DNA from: JADJWR01 sp963847675 | Lineage (GTDB): Bacteria > Pseudomonadota > Gammaproteobacteria > Burkholderiales > Burkholderiaceae_F | DNA length: 64,000 nucleotides | Direction of reading: 5' to 3' | Assembly: GCA_963847675.1 (NCBI GenBank) | Contig: CAWKAP010000008.1 | Span: 620,001 to 684,000 of the forward strand | Shown here: positions 36,409-47,312 of the stretch, piece after piece | How positions within the stretch are numbered: position 1 is the stretch's first letter | Layout of the letters: every line of letters begins with the position of its first letter | The notes under the pieces: generated by a model | The model's database searches: none | Seen by the model: only the letters and a program-made list of their open reading frames with translations | What the model was told of the DNA's origin: nothing | Made by a program: the position numbers and the translations under genes

Positions 36409-36881
36409 CGCAGCGCCTCGCCGCCGCGCAGGCTTCGCGCCAGCAGTGCCAGCAGCGTGTCGGCTTCCCCCCGAAGCGCCGCCTTCCAGTCGCGTCGGGC
36501 CAGCGTCGCGCGATCGGGTACGGCGGCCTTCAGCCGCAGCACGACGTCGACCGAGCGGTTACCCGCCGCCGCATCGAGTTGCGCGATATGCCGCCGCGCC
36601 ACTTCGCGCAGCACCCGCTTGGCCGTATTGCGGTCCACCGCGCGCCGGGCGTGCCGGCGCGACGCAGTGAAGCCGAAGCGCACGGGCGCGACGCCGCCGT
36701 CCGGCTTCACGCGGCCTGCGATCGACAGCCAGCGGCGACCCGCGCGCAGTGCCTGGGGGTCGGAAGTCACAGCGATGAACTCGGCAGGTGAACGCAGCCG
36801 ACGGACCGCCGGCAGCCGTCCTGTGGCCTTGTCCGCCGCGTCAGGCGGCAAGCCGTTTGCGGCCCTTGGCGCGACGGGCAC
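36405..36881 (-). CDS. rnpA: ribonuclease P protein component
   Basis: Encodes the protein subunit of RNase P, which matures tRNA 5' ends. The family core is RRLRSPAEFIAV at the start of the fold and the RNR-like basic helix RHARRAVDRNTAKRVLREVAR. Up to 158 residues are possible from the ATG at 36881, which lies inside rpmH by 41 bases. A TTG at 36851 is an alternative start. About 25 extra N-terminal residues before LPAVRRL are atypical, so the start is uncertain although the gene is not. Confidence 0.92.
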   Translation of the reverse strand: MPVAPRAANGLPPDAADKATGRLPAVRRLRSPAEFIAVTSDPQALRAGRRWLSIAGRVKPDGGVAPVRFGFTASRRHARRAVDRNTAKRVLREVARRHIAQLDAAAGNRSVDVVLRLKAAVPDRATLARRDWKAALRGEADTLLALLARSLRGGEALR

Positions 36882-36981
36882 GAATCACGGCACGGCCGCC
36901 GCGCGTCCTCATGCGAACAAGAAACCCGTGCGTGCGCTTGCGCTTGACGACCGAGGGCTGGTAGGTGCGTTTGGTGGCCAT
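36841..36981 (-). CDS. rpmH: 50S ribosomal protein L34
   Basis: A 46-residue basic protein, MATKRTYQPSVVKRKRTHGF at the start and ending ARRAKGRKRLAA, an exact L34 pattern. It is the first gene of the rpmH-rnpA-yidD-yidC operon pointing away from the origin. It shares its last 41 bases with the annotated start region of rnpA. A longer upstream frame runs into the origin region and is not real. Confidence 0.97.
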   Translation of the reverse strand: MATKRTYQPSVVKRKRTHGFLVRMRTRGGRAVIRARRAKGRKRLAA

Positions 36982-37204
36982 GATCAGTATTCCTGCTTGG
37001 AAACGGTGCGCGGCGCGGAAGATCGTGCAAGCTGCACGAGGGCGCGGGCCGCAAGCGCGGGCCGCGGCCCCGGCTAAAGGCGAATGTCGATGTGGCGCGG
37101 CCGCGAAAAGCCCGCTATTAGAAGCGATCGGCGCGGCCTGCGTCAAACCGGGAGCCACTCTGTGGCCGAGCGCCCGCCGGTCCTGTGCAAGGCTCGGATT
37201 CGGC

Positions 37205-37213
37205 TTTTCCACA
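37205..37213 (+). promoter_or_regulatory. DnaA box TTTTCCACA
   Basis: One of the accepted strong forms (TTWTNCACA) of the DnaA box, on the plus strand. It lies 13 bases before a second box in the same direction. Confidence 0.75.
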
Positions 37214-37225
37214 GTATTCGGATGC

Positions 37226-37234
37226 TTATGCACA
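37226..37234 (+). promoter_or_regulatory. DnaA box TTATGCACA
   Basis: Matches the TTWTNCACA consensus. It has the same direction as the box at 37205, and the two starts are 21 bases apart (two helical turns). Confidence 0.75.
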
Positions 37235-37368
37235 AGCCAAACGCAGGAGAAAAAAAATTTGCCGGGCGCAAAAAGCGGGCAACGCCGTATGTGAGCAAAC
37301 ACTGTCGCGCGAACCCCTTCCACATAGAGGTTCAACTTTGCTCATTCGCTGGGCAGTCGTTCCTTCGT

Positions 37369-37377
37369 TGTGGATAA
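37369..37377 (-). promoter_or_regulatory. DnaA box TTATCCACA (perfect)
   Basis: A perfect consensus DnaA box read on the minus strand (TGTGGATAA on plus), 219 bases before the dnaA start. It is opposite in orientation to the two boxes to its left, with the A/T-rich run between them. Confidence 0.85.
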
Positions 37378-37595
37378 GGCGCGCCCTGCTGGCTAGACTG
37401 CCCCCCGTCGATCGCTCGGAATTGCATTGCGCCTGCGCGCTCGAGAATCAGTAGCGGGGTCGCCGGCGGTGCGGTTGGTTGGCAAAAGCGCCTATCTTTC
37501 GCCAATCGCTTCGAACGCTCGCTTTTTTCATAACCAGAAGCCGAACCTGCCGTTGGCAGGATTCTCGGTCGCCAAGGGGGCGGGAAAGCACTGCA

Positions 37596-38990
37596 ATGAT
37601 TCAGATCTGGCAAGACTGCTCCAGTCGCCTGGAGCGTGAACTGACCCCACAACAGTATGTCGCCTGGATCAAACCCCTGCGGGCGATTGCCTACGACGCC
37701 GACACCGGCCGATTGCGTATCGCGGCGCCGAACCGGCTCAAGCTGGACGCGGTCCGCAGCCAGTTCGAGGCCAGGATCCGGGCGGCGGCGACCGATATCG
37801 CGCAGCACCCCGTCGACGTTCAGTTCGAGGTGACGGCGGGCCTTGCTGTAGAGCCTGCTACCGAGGCGGGGGGGCTGCCTGGCGCGTTCGCTGCGGCGGG
37901 GGACGGCGAATCGCGTGTGCTCCATGACGGCGCGCCGTTGCCGGCCAGCGGCAGCGTCGAGCACGTCGAGCGCGCCCGTCTGCAGCCGGCGCTGACCTTC
38001 GATACGTTCGTCACCGGCAAGGCCAACCAGCTGGCTCGCGCGGCGGCGATGCAGGTCGCGGAGAACCCGGGCGGCTCGTACAACCCGCTGTTCCTCTACG
38101 GCGGCGTCGGTCTCGGCAAGACGCACCTCGTTCACGCCGTCGGCAACGGCATCCTGGCGCGCAAGCCGAACGCCAAGGTGCGCTACATCCACGCCGAGCA
38201 GTACGTCAGCGACGTGGTCCGTGCCTACCAGAAGAAGGCCTTCGACGAGTTCAAGCGCTACTACCACTCGCTCGACCTGCTGCTCATCGACGACATCCAG
38301 TTCTTCGGCGGCAAGAGCCGCACCCAGGAGGAGTTCTTCTACGCCTTCGAGGCGCTGGTCGCCGGCCGCAAGCAGATCATCATCACTTCGGACACCTATC
38401 CGAAGGAATTGAAGGACATCGAGGACCGCCTGGTCTCGCGCTTCTCCTCCGGCCTGACGGTCGGCATCGAGCCGCCCGAGCTCGAGATGCGGGTCGCGAT
38501 CCTGCTGAAGAAAGCGGAACTCGAGCACGCCGACCTTACCGAGGATGTCGCCTTCTTCGTCGCCAAGAATCTGCGCAGCAACGTTCGCGAGCTCGAAGGC
38601 GCGCTGCGCAAGATCCTCGCCTTCGCCTCGTTCCACGGCCGCCCGCTGTCGGTCGACCTCGCGCGCGAGGCGCTGAAGGACCTGCTCGGCGCCAGCACCG
38701 GCCAGGTGACGGTCGAACTGATCCAGAAGACGGTCGCCGACTACTACAAGATGAAGGTCGCCGACATGTACAGCAAGCGCCGGCCGAACTCGATCGCCAT
38801 GCCGCGCCAGGTGGCCATGTACCTGGCCAAGGAAATGACGCAGAAGAGCCTGCCGGAGATCGGCGAACTGTTCGGCGGCCGCGATCACACCACCGTGCTT
38901 CACGCCGTGCGCAAGATCAGGCAGCACCGGGCCAAGGACAGCGAGCTGAACCACGCGCTGCACGTGCTCGAGCAGGCGCTGAAGAGCTGA
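37596..38990 (+). CDS. dnaA: chromosomal replication initiator protein DnaA
   Basis: A 464-residue DnaA. Domain I begins IWQDCSSRLERELTPQQYVAWI, then a variable linker. The AAA+ domain has Walker A GGVGLGKTH (about 169-177), Walker B LLLIDDIQFF, and sensor/Arg-finger region SNVRELEGAL. The C-terminal box-binding helix-turn-helix has GGRDHTTVLHAVRKI (about 432-446). The start MIQIWQD is chosen because the 39 codons before it do not match the family. It opens the dnaA-dnaN-gyrB series on the plus strand. Confidence 0.97.
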   Translation: MIQIWQDCSSRLERELTPQQYVAWIKPLRAIAYDADTGRLRIAAPNRLKLDAVRSQFEARIRAAATDIAQHPVDVQFEVTAGLAVEPATEAGGLPGAFAAAGDGESRVLHDGAPLPASGSVEHVERARLQPALTFDTFVTGKANQLARAAAMQVAENPGGSYNPLFLYGGVGLGKTHLVHAVGNGILARKPNAKVRYIHAEQYVSDVVRAYQKKAFDEFKRYYHSLDLLLIDDIQFFGGKSRTQEEFFYAFEALVAGRKQIIITSDTYPKELKDIEDRLVSRFSSGLTVGIEPPELEMRVAILLKKAELEHADLTEDVAFFVAKNLRSNVRELEGALRKILAFASFHGRPLSVDLAREALKDLLGASTGQVTVELIQKTVADYYKMKVADMYSKRRPNSIAMPRQVAMYLAKEMTQKSLPEIGELFGGRDHTTVLHAVRKIRQHRAKDSELNHALHVLEQALKS

Positions 38991-39252
38991 GCCGGCGACC
39001 GCCGGCGTCCGGGATTCCTGTTGACAGGCTGGCTGCACGCCTGTGGGCAACCGTGGGAAAATGCGCGGCTGGCCCGAAAGTCGCCGATGTTGTCCAGCGC
39101 CGTCCACAGCCTCCGAGCGGCGCTGCAAGCGCCATGCCCACAGCCTTTCAGCCGCGGCAAGTCGTTGTTGCATAGGCGTTGTCGTGGGTTTTCCCCGGAT
39201 GTGGCAGGACTCTATTAACTAGCTTTTCTTGTTCTGAGAGAAAAGGAAAACA

Positions 39253-40359
39253 ATGCAACTCGTCAAAGCCGGCCGCGATGCATTGCTCAAGCCGCTGCAG
39301 GTGGTGAGCGGAATCGTCGAACGGCGCCAGACGCTGCCGATCCTGGCCAACGTGCTGCTGCGCAAGGACGGCGAGCAGGTTTCCTTCACGGCCACGGACC
39401 TGGAGATCCAGATCCAGACGGCCGCCACGATCGGCGCCGGCCGCGACGTGGCGGCCACGACCATCTCGGCGCGCAAACTGGTCGACATCCTGCGTGCGCT
39501 GCCTGAAGCCGACGTCGCGCTGTCGCTCTCCGGCAAGAAGCTCACCGTGCAGTCCGGGCGCAGCCGCTTCAACCTGCAGACGATGGCTGCCGACGAGTTT
39601 CCGACCGTCGCGGCGGCCGAGTACACGGCCGATTTCGAGCTGCCCGCCGGCACGCTGAAGTACCTGCTGGGGATGGTCCATTACGCGATGGCGGCGCAGG
39701 ACATCCGCTACTACCTCAACGGCATGCTGCTGGTCGTCGACGGGCAGACGGTTCGCGCGATCGCCACTGACGGCCATCGGCTGGCGCTTGCCGAGGTCGT
39801 CAAGGACGGCGCCGCGGGCGGTCACATCGAGGCGATCATCCCGCGCAAGACGATTCACGAACTGTCGCGCCTGCTGCCGGACAGTCCCGACGAGCCGGTA
39901 CGGGTGCAGATGGCCGCCAGCCAGGTGAAGTTCTCGTTCGGCGGCATCGAACTGATCTCCAAGCTGGTCGAAGGAAAGTTCCCCGACTACACGAAGGTGA
40001 TTCCGGCCGGCAACACGCGCCGCTTCGCGGTTTCCCGTGAACTGCTGGCCGCGGCGCTGCAGCGCGCGGCGATCCTGACCACCGACAAGTTCAAGGGCGT
40101 GCGCATGGTGCTCGGCGCCGGCAGCCTGAAGATCAACTCGACCAACTCCGACCAGGAAGACGCGCAGGAGGAACTCGAGGTCGACTATTCGGGCGACGGC
40201 CTCGACATCGGCTTCAACGTGACTTACCTCCTCGACGTCCTCGCCAACCTGAAGTGCGATGAGGTCTGCTTCGCGCTCGGCGACGCGCTCGGCAGTGCGC
40301 TGATCACCATGCCGGACAGCGAGAAATTCAAGTACGTCGTGATGCCGATGCGGATCTAG
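39253..40359 (+). CDS. dnaN: DNA polymerase III sliding clamp (beta subunit)
   Basis: A 368-residue beta clamp of the usual length, with three similar clamp domains. Recognisable segments are the start MQLVKAGRDALLKPLQVVSGIVERRQTLPILANVLL, RSRFNLQTMAADEFP, AMAAQDIRYYLNGMLL, and the C-terminal end YVVMPMRI, the site that binds partner peptides. The ribosome-binding site is AAAAGGAAAAC. 262 bases separate it from dnaA and include degenerate DnaA-box-like words (for example TGTGGGCAA at about 39042). Confidence 0.97.
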   Translation: MQLVKAGRDALLKPLQVVSGIVERRQTLPILANVLLRKDGEQVSFTATDLEIQIQTAATIGAGRDVAATTISARKLVDILRALPEADVALSLSGKKLTVQSGRSRFNLQTMAADEFPTVAAAEYTADFELPAGTLKYLLGMVHYAMAAQDIRYYLNGMLLVVDGQTVRAIATDGHRLALAEVVKDGAAGGHIEAIIPRKTIHELSRLLPDSPDEPVRVQMAASQVKFSFGGIELISKLVEGKFPDYTKVIPAGNTRRFAVSRELLAAALQRAAILTTDKFKGVRMVLGAGSLKINSTNSDQEDAQEELEVDYSGDGLDIGFNVTYLLDVLANLKCDEVCFALGDALGSALITMPDSEKFKYVVMPMRI

Positions 40360-40366
40360 GTCATCG

Positions 40367-40382
40367 GGGCAGGGCCCTGCCC
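40367..40382. repeat. 16-bp perfect palindrome between dnaN and gyrB
   Basis: GGGCAGGGCCCTGCCC reads the same on both strands. It lies 8 bases after the dnaN stop and 63 bases before gyrB. There is no T-run, so it is not a standard terminator. It may be a chance symmetry or a protein site. Confidence 0.4.
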
Positions 40383-40445
40383 ACCTTCCCCCGCCGCTTG
40401 GCAAAGGGGAATGGAAGCGGGGAAACAGAGCAGGCAAGGAAGCAA

Positions 40446-42959
<2,514 letters not shown>

Positions 42960-42995
42960 GCGCGCGCTCCCGCGCCGCGCCCGCGGCTGGCCGCG

Positions 42996-43469
42996 ATGAC
43001 CACGCCCCGCTTCGCCCCGCTGCGCACCCTGCTGCAGACGCAGACACTCGCTGCGCTTGGCACCCTGCACCGGGGCGAGCCGTACGTGTCGATGGTCCCT
43101 TTCGCCCTCGACGAGGGCGTGCCGGAGTTCCTGATCCACGTGAGCAGCCTGGCGCCGCACACCCGCGACATGCTGGAGCACCCGCGCGTAAGCCTGCTCG
43201 TCGTTGCCCCGGACGACGGCGGCCTGCCGCAGTCGCGTGCGCGGGTGACGATCCAGGGTGACGCCGCGCCGCTGGACGCGGGCACGCCGCGCCATGCCGG
43301 GGCCCGCGCGCTCTACCTGCAGCGATTTCCGCAGGCAGCCGAGATCTTCACCCTGCCCGATTTTTCGCTGTTTGCGATCCGACCGGTGTCGGTTCGCTTC
43401 ATCGGCGGTTTCGCGCAGGCGGTCAGCCTGGCCCCCGACCTCTTTGCACGCGCGCTGCGCGAGGGATAG
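42996..43469 (+). CDS. pyridoxamine 5'-phosphate oxidase-related FMN-binding protein
   Basis: A 157-residue split-barrel protein of the PNPOx-like family (HugZ-like). The start LLQTQTLAALGTLHRGEPYVSMVPFAL matches the first strands of the fold, and SSLAPHTRDMLEHPRVSLLV is a common segment in heme- or flavin-binding members. It probably binds FMN or heme. Its specific reaction cannot be told. It starts 37 bases after gyrB and is probably co-transcribed. Confidence 0.82.
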   Translation: MTTPRFAPLRTLLQTQTLAALGTLHRGEPYVSMVPFALDEGVPEFLIHVSSLAPHTRDMLEHPRVSLLVVAPDDGGLPQSRARVTIQGDAAPLDAGTPRHAGARALYLQRFPQAAEIFTLPDFSLFAIRPVSVRFIGGFAQAVSLAPDLFARALREG

Positions 43470-43619
43470 CGGCGCCGGGGATCGGGCATCATTGAGCCGA
43501 TTCGACGGTCGGCGCGCTGCGCCAGCGTCGACCCGATCGTCGTCGATGACCCTCACCGGCCCCTCGTTCGTGCTGTCCTTGCGTTGCGTTATCGCGAAGT
43601 GCCGCGGGCCGGGCACGGC

Positions 43620-44069
43620 ATGAGCCGGGGCCGCCGCAGCGACCTGCTCGGCGCGCTGCTCGCGCTGGTCGTCGCGTTCATCCTTACCACCGCCGCGGTC
43701 AGCGTCCTGTTCAGCCGCGGGCAGGTGGTCGGCGACTTCATGGCGCCGGCGCTGCTCGACGGCGACGCGATCGTCGTCGACCGCGCCAGCGGCCACTTCA
43801 TCGATTACCGCGCCGGGGAGATCGTGTCGCTGCAGATCCCCGGCGAGCCGCGCGGACGACTGCTCAAGCGCGTGCGCGGCGGCCCCGGCGATCCGGTGCT
43901 GGCCGGCGGCATGCTGCTGCGCACGCTCGGTCCGGACGAGTTCGTCGTCGACGACGAACTCGCGCACCACGGACACGCGGTGCTCGAGCGCGACGAGATC
44001 GAGGGCCGCGTGCTGCTGCGTGCGTGGCCGCTGACGCGCCTCAAGTGGCGGCCGGGGCTCGAGCAGTGA
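43620..44069 (+). CDS. signal peptidase S26-like protein lacking the catalytic serine
   Basis: A 149-residue membrane-anchored protein. One N-terminal helix (LLGALLALVVAFILTTAAV) is followed by an S26-like core. GDFMAPALLDGDAIVVDRA corresponds to the G-x-SMxPTLxxGDxxxV box of signal peptidases, but Phe stands where the nucleophilic Ser should be. The general-base region RLLKRVRGGPGD keeps its lysine (LxKRVxGxPGD). The later box is also present in weakened form (HGHAVLERDEIEGRVLLRAWP). It is therefore probably inactive as a peptidase. The start ATG at 43620 is best placed before the helix. Its stop overlaps the ChaN-like gene as GTGA. Confidence 0.72.
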   Translation: MSRGRRSDLLGALLALVVAFILTTAAVSVLFSRGQVVGDFMAPALLDGDAIVVDRASGHFIDYRAGEIVSLQIPGEPRGRLLKRVRGGPGDPVLAGGMLLRTLGPDEFVVDDELAHHGHAVLERDEIEGRVLLRAWPLTRLKWRPGLEQ

Positions 44070-44935
44070 CGGGCGTCCGTGCGCTTGGGGCCGCGCTTCT
44101 TGCCGCTGCTGCGGCCTCGGCCGCGCTGGCCGGCGGTCTGCGCTCCGACTTCGGCGAGCAGGCGCTGGCGCAGGAAATGGCGCGCCGGCCGGTCGTGCTG
44201 CTCGGCGAGACGCACGACAACGCCGCACAGCATGCGACGCGCGCGGCGGCACTGCGCCGGCTGCTGGCCGGTGGCGCGCGGCCGGCGATCGCTTTCGAGC
44301 AGTTCGATCGCGAGCGCCAGGCCGACATCGACCGTGCCCGGCACGAAGCGCCGCCGGCCGGCCGCACACTGGCCGAGCATGTGATGGAAAGCGCCAGACC
44401 CGCGCGCGGGTGGGACCGGTCGCTGTATCTGCCGTTCGTCGAGCTTGCGCTCGAATACGAGGTTCCGATCGTCGCCGCCAACCTGTCGCGTGCCGACGCC
44501 ATGCGCGTCGCCAGGCAGGGTTTCGGCGCCGTATTCGACGACGAGACGCGGCAGCGTTTCGCGCTCGACGCGCTGCCGCCGGCGCTGCTCGCCGCGCACG
44601 AGCGCGCGGTCGACGACGGCCACTGCAACCGCATGCCGGCCGGCTCGCTGGCGGCGCTGGCGCGGGCGCAGATCGCCCGCGACCTGGTGCTGGCGCAGGC
44701 GATCCGCCCGCATTTCGCGCGTGGCGTGGTGCTGCTGACCGGCAACGGCCACGCGCGCAAGGACATCGGCATCCCGTTCTTTCTCGGCGAGGCGGAGCGC
44801 GCGCAGGTGATCACGATCGGCCTGCTCGAAAACGACGGGCCCGGCGACGAATGGGCGAAGCGCTTCGACGTTGCCTTCGGCACGCCCGTGCAGGAACGCG
44901 AGGATCCCTGTGCGACGCTTCCGCCGCGCCGCTGA
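44066..44935 (+). CDS. ChaN-like haem-binding/iron-regulated protein
   Basis: A 289-residue exported protein. From a GTG start that overlaps the previous stop comes a signal peptide (about residues 1-22). The domain opens PVVLLGETHDNAAQHATRAAAL, the hallmark of the ChaN/Erythromycin-esterase-like fold (GExHxxxxxH), and later has FEQFDRERQADID and GVVLLTGNGHARKDIG. ChaN relatives bind haem at the outer membrane. A longer frame starts upstream but overlaps the preceding gene and is rejected. Confidence 0.82.
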   Translation: MTGVRALGAALLAAAAASAALAGGLRSDFGEQALAQEMARRPVVLLGETHDNAAQHATRAAALRRLLAGGARPAIAFEQFDRERQADIDRARHEAPPAGRTLAEHVMESARPARGWDRSLYLPFVELALEYEVPIVAANLSRADAMRVARQGFGAVFDDETRQRFALDALPPALLAAHERAVDDGHCNRMPAGSLAALARAQIARDLVLAQAIRPHFARGVVLLTGNGHARKDIGIPFFLGEAERAQVITIGLLENDGPGDEWAKRFDVAFGTPVQEREDPCATLPPRR

Positions 44936-44980
44936 GCCATCCGCACGGCCCTTGCCCCGGCGCGGCGCGGAGGGTCGGCG

Positions 44981-46676
44981 GTGAAGCGGGGACACGCGGG
45001 CAAGGCGCGAACGGCGAAGCTGCTGCGCGCGCTCGAGCGCCTGCTGCCGGTCTACGGCGGCACGGCCGGCGCAGAGAAGCTGCGCCTGCTGGCCGAACTT
45101 GCCCCGCTGCGCATCGACCGCGCGAATCAGCTCGTCACGTTGCAGCGGATCGTCTGCTTTCTGAGCGCGTTTCCCGATGACGCGGCCATTCACCGCGCGG
45201 TGCGCGGTCTGGCTGCCGGATTTGCCGCGCGACTGAGGCGGCTGACGAAGACGCAGCGCGAGCAGCTCGACGATTCCGGCGCCGCCGGCAGCTGCACGCG
45301 CCATTTCTACGCCGCCGCCGCGGCTCGCTGGATGGCGCGGCGCTTTGCCGGATCGGTCGACATCGACTGGCGCGCCGACAGCGCGGTCGATGCGCTGGAG
45401 CCGCTGATCTCGCCGCTGCTCGATCCGATGGAAGCCGAGGTCGCCGACCTCTCCGCGTCCGGCCTGCGCGACTGGCTGGCGCAGGCGCGCGACGGGCGGC
45501 GGCAACGATCTCGACTGGCTGCTGGCTCAGCATGGCAGCGGGCGTTCACGGCGCGAGTTCGATCGCGCCTTCGACGCTGCCGAAGTGCCGCTGGCCTGGC
45601 GGCTCGACGACCGCGCCGGCAGCACCGGCAACCTGCTGCGCAGGCCGGTCGCGGCGCGCCGGCAGGGCATGCGCCGCGCGTCGGGAGATTCGCGCGCGGC
45701 CATCGTGCAGCCGATCCCGGTCGAGCGCCTGACGCGGCGTGCAGCCGCGCGATTGCTCGACGTGTGGCGCGCCGCGCTGTGGTCGCGCACGCGGACCGTG
45801 TTCCAGATCGAGCAGCCGAACCTCGACGAGTGCTATCTGGCCGACTTCGGCGGCGGCCTGCAGTTCGCGGCGATCGGCGTGGCGCCCGAGCGCCGCGGCG
45901 CGCTGGAGGCGACTTACGGCCACCTGCTGCTCGCCAACGGCATGCCGATCGGCTACGGCGGCTTCACCGCGCTGTTTGCGCAGGTCAACACCGGCATCAA
46001 CGTGTTTCCCGAATACCGCGGCTCGGAGGCCGCCTTCGCCTTCGAGCAGTCGCTGCGCGTAATGCACGCCATCACCGGCAACGCGCGCTTCGTGATCAAT
46101 CCGTACCAGTTCGGCGCCGGCAACGACGAGGCGCTGGCCAGCGGCGCCTACGGGTTCTATTACCGGCTCGGCTTTCGCTCCGCGCAGCCTCGGGTGCGCG
46201 CGCTGGCGGAGCGCGAGTTCTCGCGTCTGCGCTCCGACCGCGGTTATCGCGTGCCGATCACCACGCTGCGCAGGCTCGCGGCATGTGACATCCACCTCGA
46301 CCTCGCCGACGATGCCGGCGAGCGGTTCTTCGACGAGGCCTGGCTGCAGAACCTCGCCGCCGGCATCACGGCGGCGATTGCGCGAGACGGCGTGATGAAC
46401 CGCGCCGAGGCGCTGCGGCGGCTGGCGGAGCGGCTCGCGGGCGAGCTCGCCATCCGGCTCGGCGACTGGACCGCGCTCGAACGGCAGGGCTTCGCGCAGT
46501 TCGCGCCGATCCTGGCGCAGATCGACGACCTGGCCGCATGGCCGAGGGCGGAACGCGAGGCGCTGGCGCAGCTATGCCGCGCGCGCTGGGCGCCGCAGGA
46601 GCGCGATTTCATCGAGCGCATGCGCGTCAACGACCGGCTGCGCGCGTCGCTGGCGCGGGCTGCGCAGCGCGCGTAG
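44981..46676 (+). CDS. protein of unknown function, about 564 aa (one frame break)
   Basis: One gene with a single extra base at about 45494-45496 (GACGGGCGGCGG). Dropping it joins LRDWLAQARDG to GGNDLDWLLAQHG. The start is a GTG behind GGAGGGTCGGCG. The N-terminal half is helical and Arg/Ala-rich (AKLLRALERLLPVYGGTAGA). The C-terminal half contains AIGVAPERRGALEATYGHLLLANG, GYGGFTALFAQVNTGINVFPEYRG and FVINPYQFGAGNDEALASGAYGFYYRLGFR, which look well conserved and could be an acetyltransferase-like fold. I do not recognise a named family. Placement after the ChaN-like gene suggests one operon. Confidence 0.65.
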
Positions 46677-46681
46677 CCCGA

Positions 46682-47203
46682 TCAGGGCGCCGGGCAGGCC
46701 GCTGCGGTCGAGCCGACCTTGCCGACCAGCAGCAGGAAGCTCTCGAACGGGCCCATGTTGCCCATCGCCTCCATCTTCGGGCCGACGAAGGCGAGGCGAC
46801 CGAACATCATCGCCCGCATCGGGCCGTACTCGCCGCGGCCCATCTCGAGCCAGCGCGCGGTCTCCGCGCTCATCACGTAGTCGGCGCTGTCGTCGAGCTT
46901 CGCCGTCTGCACGGCGCCGCCGTACACGCACTGCGCTTTCGCGCCCTTCAGTGCGATGCGCAGCTCGGCGGACGCCTTGGTGCCGCAGTCCGAGCGATAG
47001 ACGTGCATCACCTTGAAGCCGCGCCCGTTGTCGTTTTTCGCCCAGCCGGATTCGGCGAGCTGGTCGGTCAGCGTGGCCTCGCGGTTCCACGCGTCGCACG
47101 CGGCCTTGGCCCAGTCGCCCGACATCAACACGGGCTGCTGCGCGAGCGCCGGCGCGCAGGCGAGGGCGGAACAGAGGGCAAGAACGGCGGCGGGGCGGCG
47201 CAT
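46682..47203 (-). CDS. secreted SCP2-like (sterol-carrier domain) protein
   Basis: A 173-residue exported protein. The signal peptide ends APALAQQ (about residue 21). The mature part resembles an SCP2/lipid-binding domain: LKGAKAQCVYGGAVQTA, ADYVMSAETARWLEMGRGEYGPMRAMMFGRLAFVGPKMEAMG and a hydrophobic end FESFLLLVGKVG. Such domains bind lipids or hydrophobic cofactors. It lies convergent to the unknown protein, 5 bases from its end. The start is chosen for the signal peptide. A longer upstream frame exists but adds no recognisable sequence. Confidence 0.7.
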   Translation of the reverse strand: MRRPAAVLALCSALACAPALAQQPVLMSGDWAKAACDAWNREATLTDQLAESGWAKNDNGRGFKVMHVYRSDCGTKASAELRIALKGAKAQCVYGGAVQTAKLDDSADYVMSAETARWLEMGRGEYGPMRAMMFGRLAFVGPKMEAMGNMGPFESFLLLVGKVGSTAAACPAP

Positions 47204-47312
47204 CGGGGTTCCTCGTCGACAGGATCGGGCAGCACGGATACCCGCCGGGGTTTCGGCGGGTAACTCAGCTTTGCACGAAGCGCCGCGCGCGGGGACTACC
47301 CGCAACGGCTAT

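Larger units (their letters stand above)
36982..37595. other. replication origin region (oriC) between rpmH and dnaA
   Basis: 614 bases without a credible gene between the divergent rpmH and dnaA, the place of oriC in most related chromosomes. It holds three good DnaA boxes at 37205, 37226 and 37369 (listed separately) and AT-richer runs at 37248-37262 (A9 followed by TTT) and near 37520-37535 (CTTTTTTCATAA) that could serve for unwinding. Promoters for rpmH and dnaA must also lie here. The strand switch of gene direction at this point supports the assignment. Confidence 0.8.

Noticed and set aside
37084..37479. Short open frames in the origin region, including an upstream extension of dnaA
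   Set aside because: They cover DnaA boxes and A/T-rich runs, and the extra residues do not match DnaA domain I.
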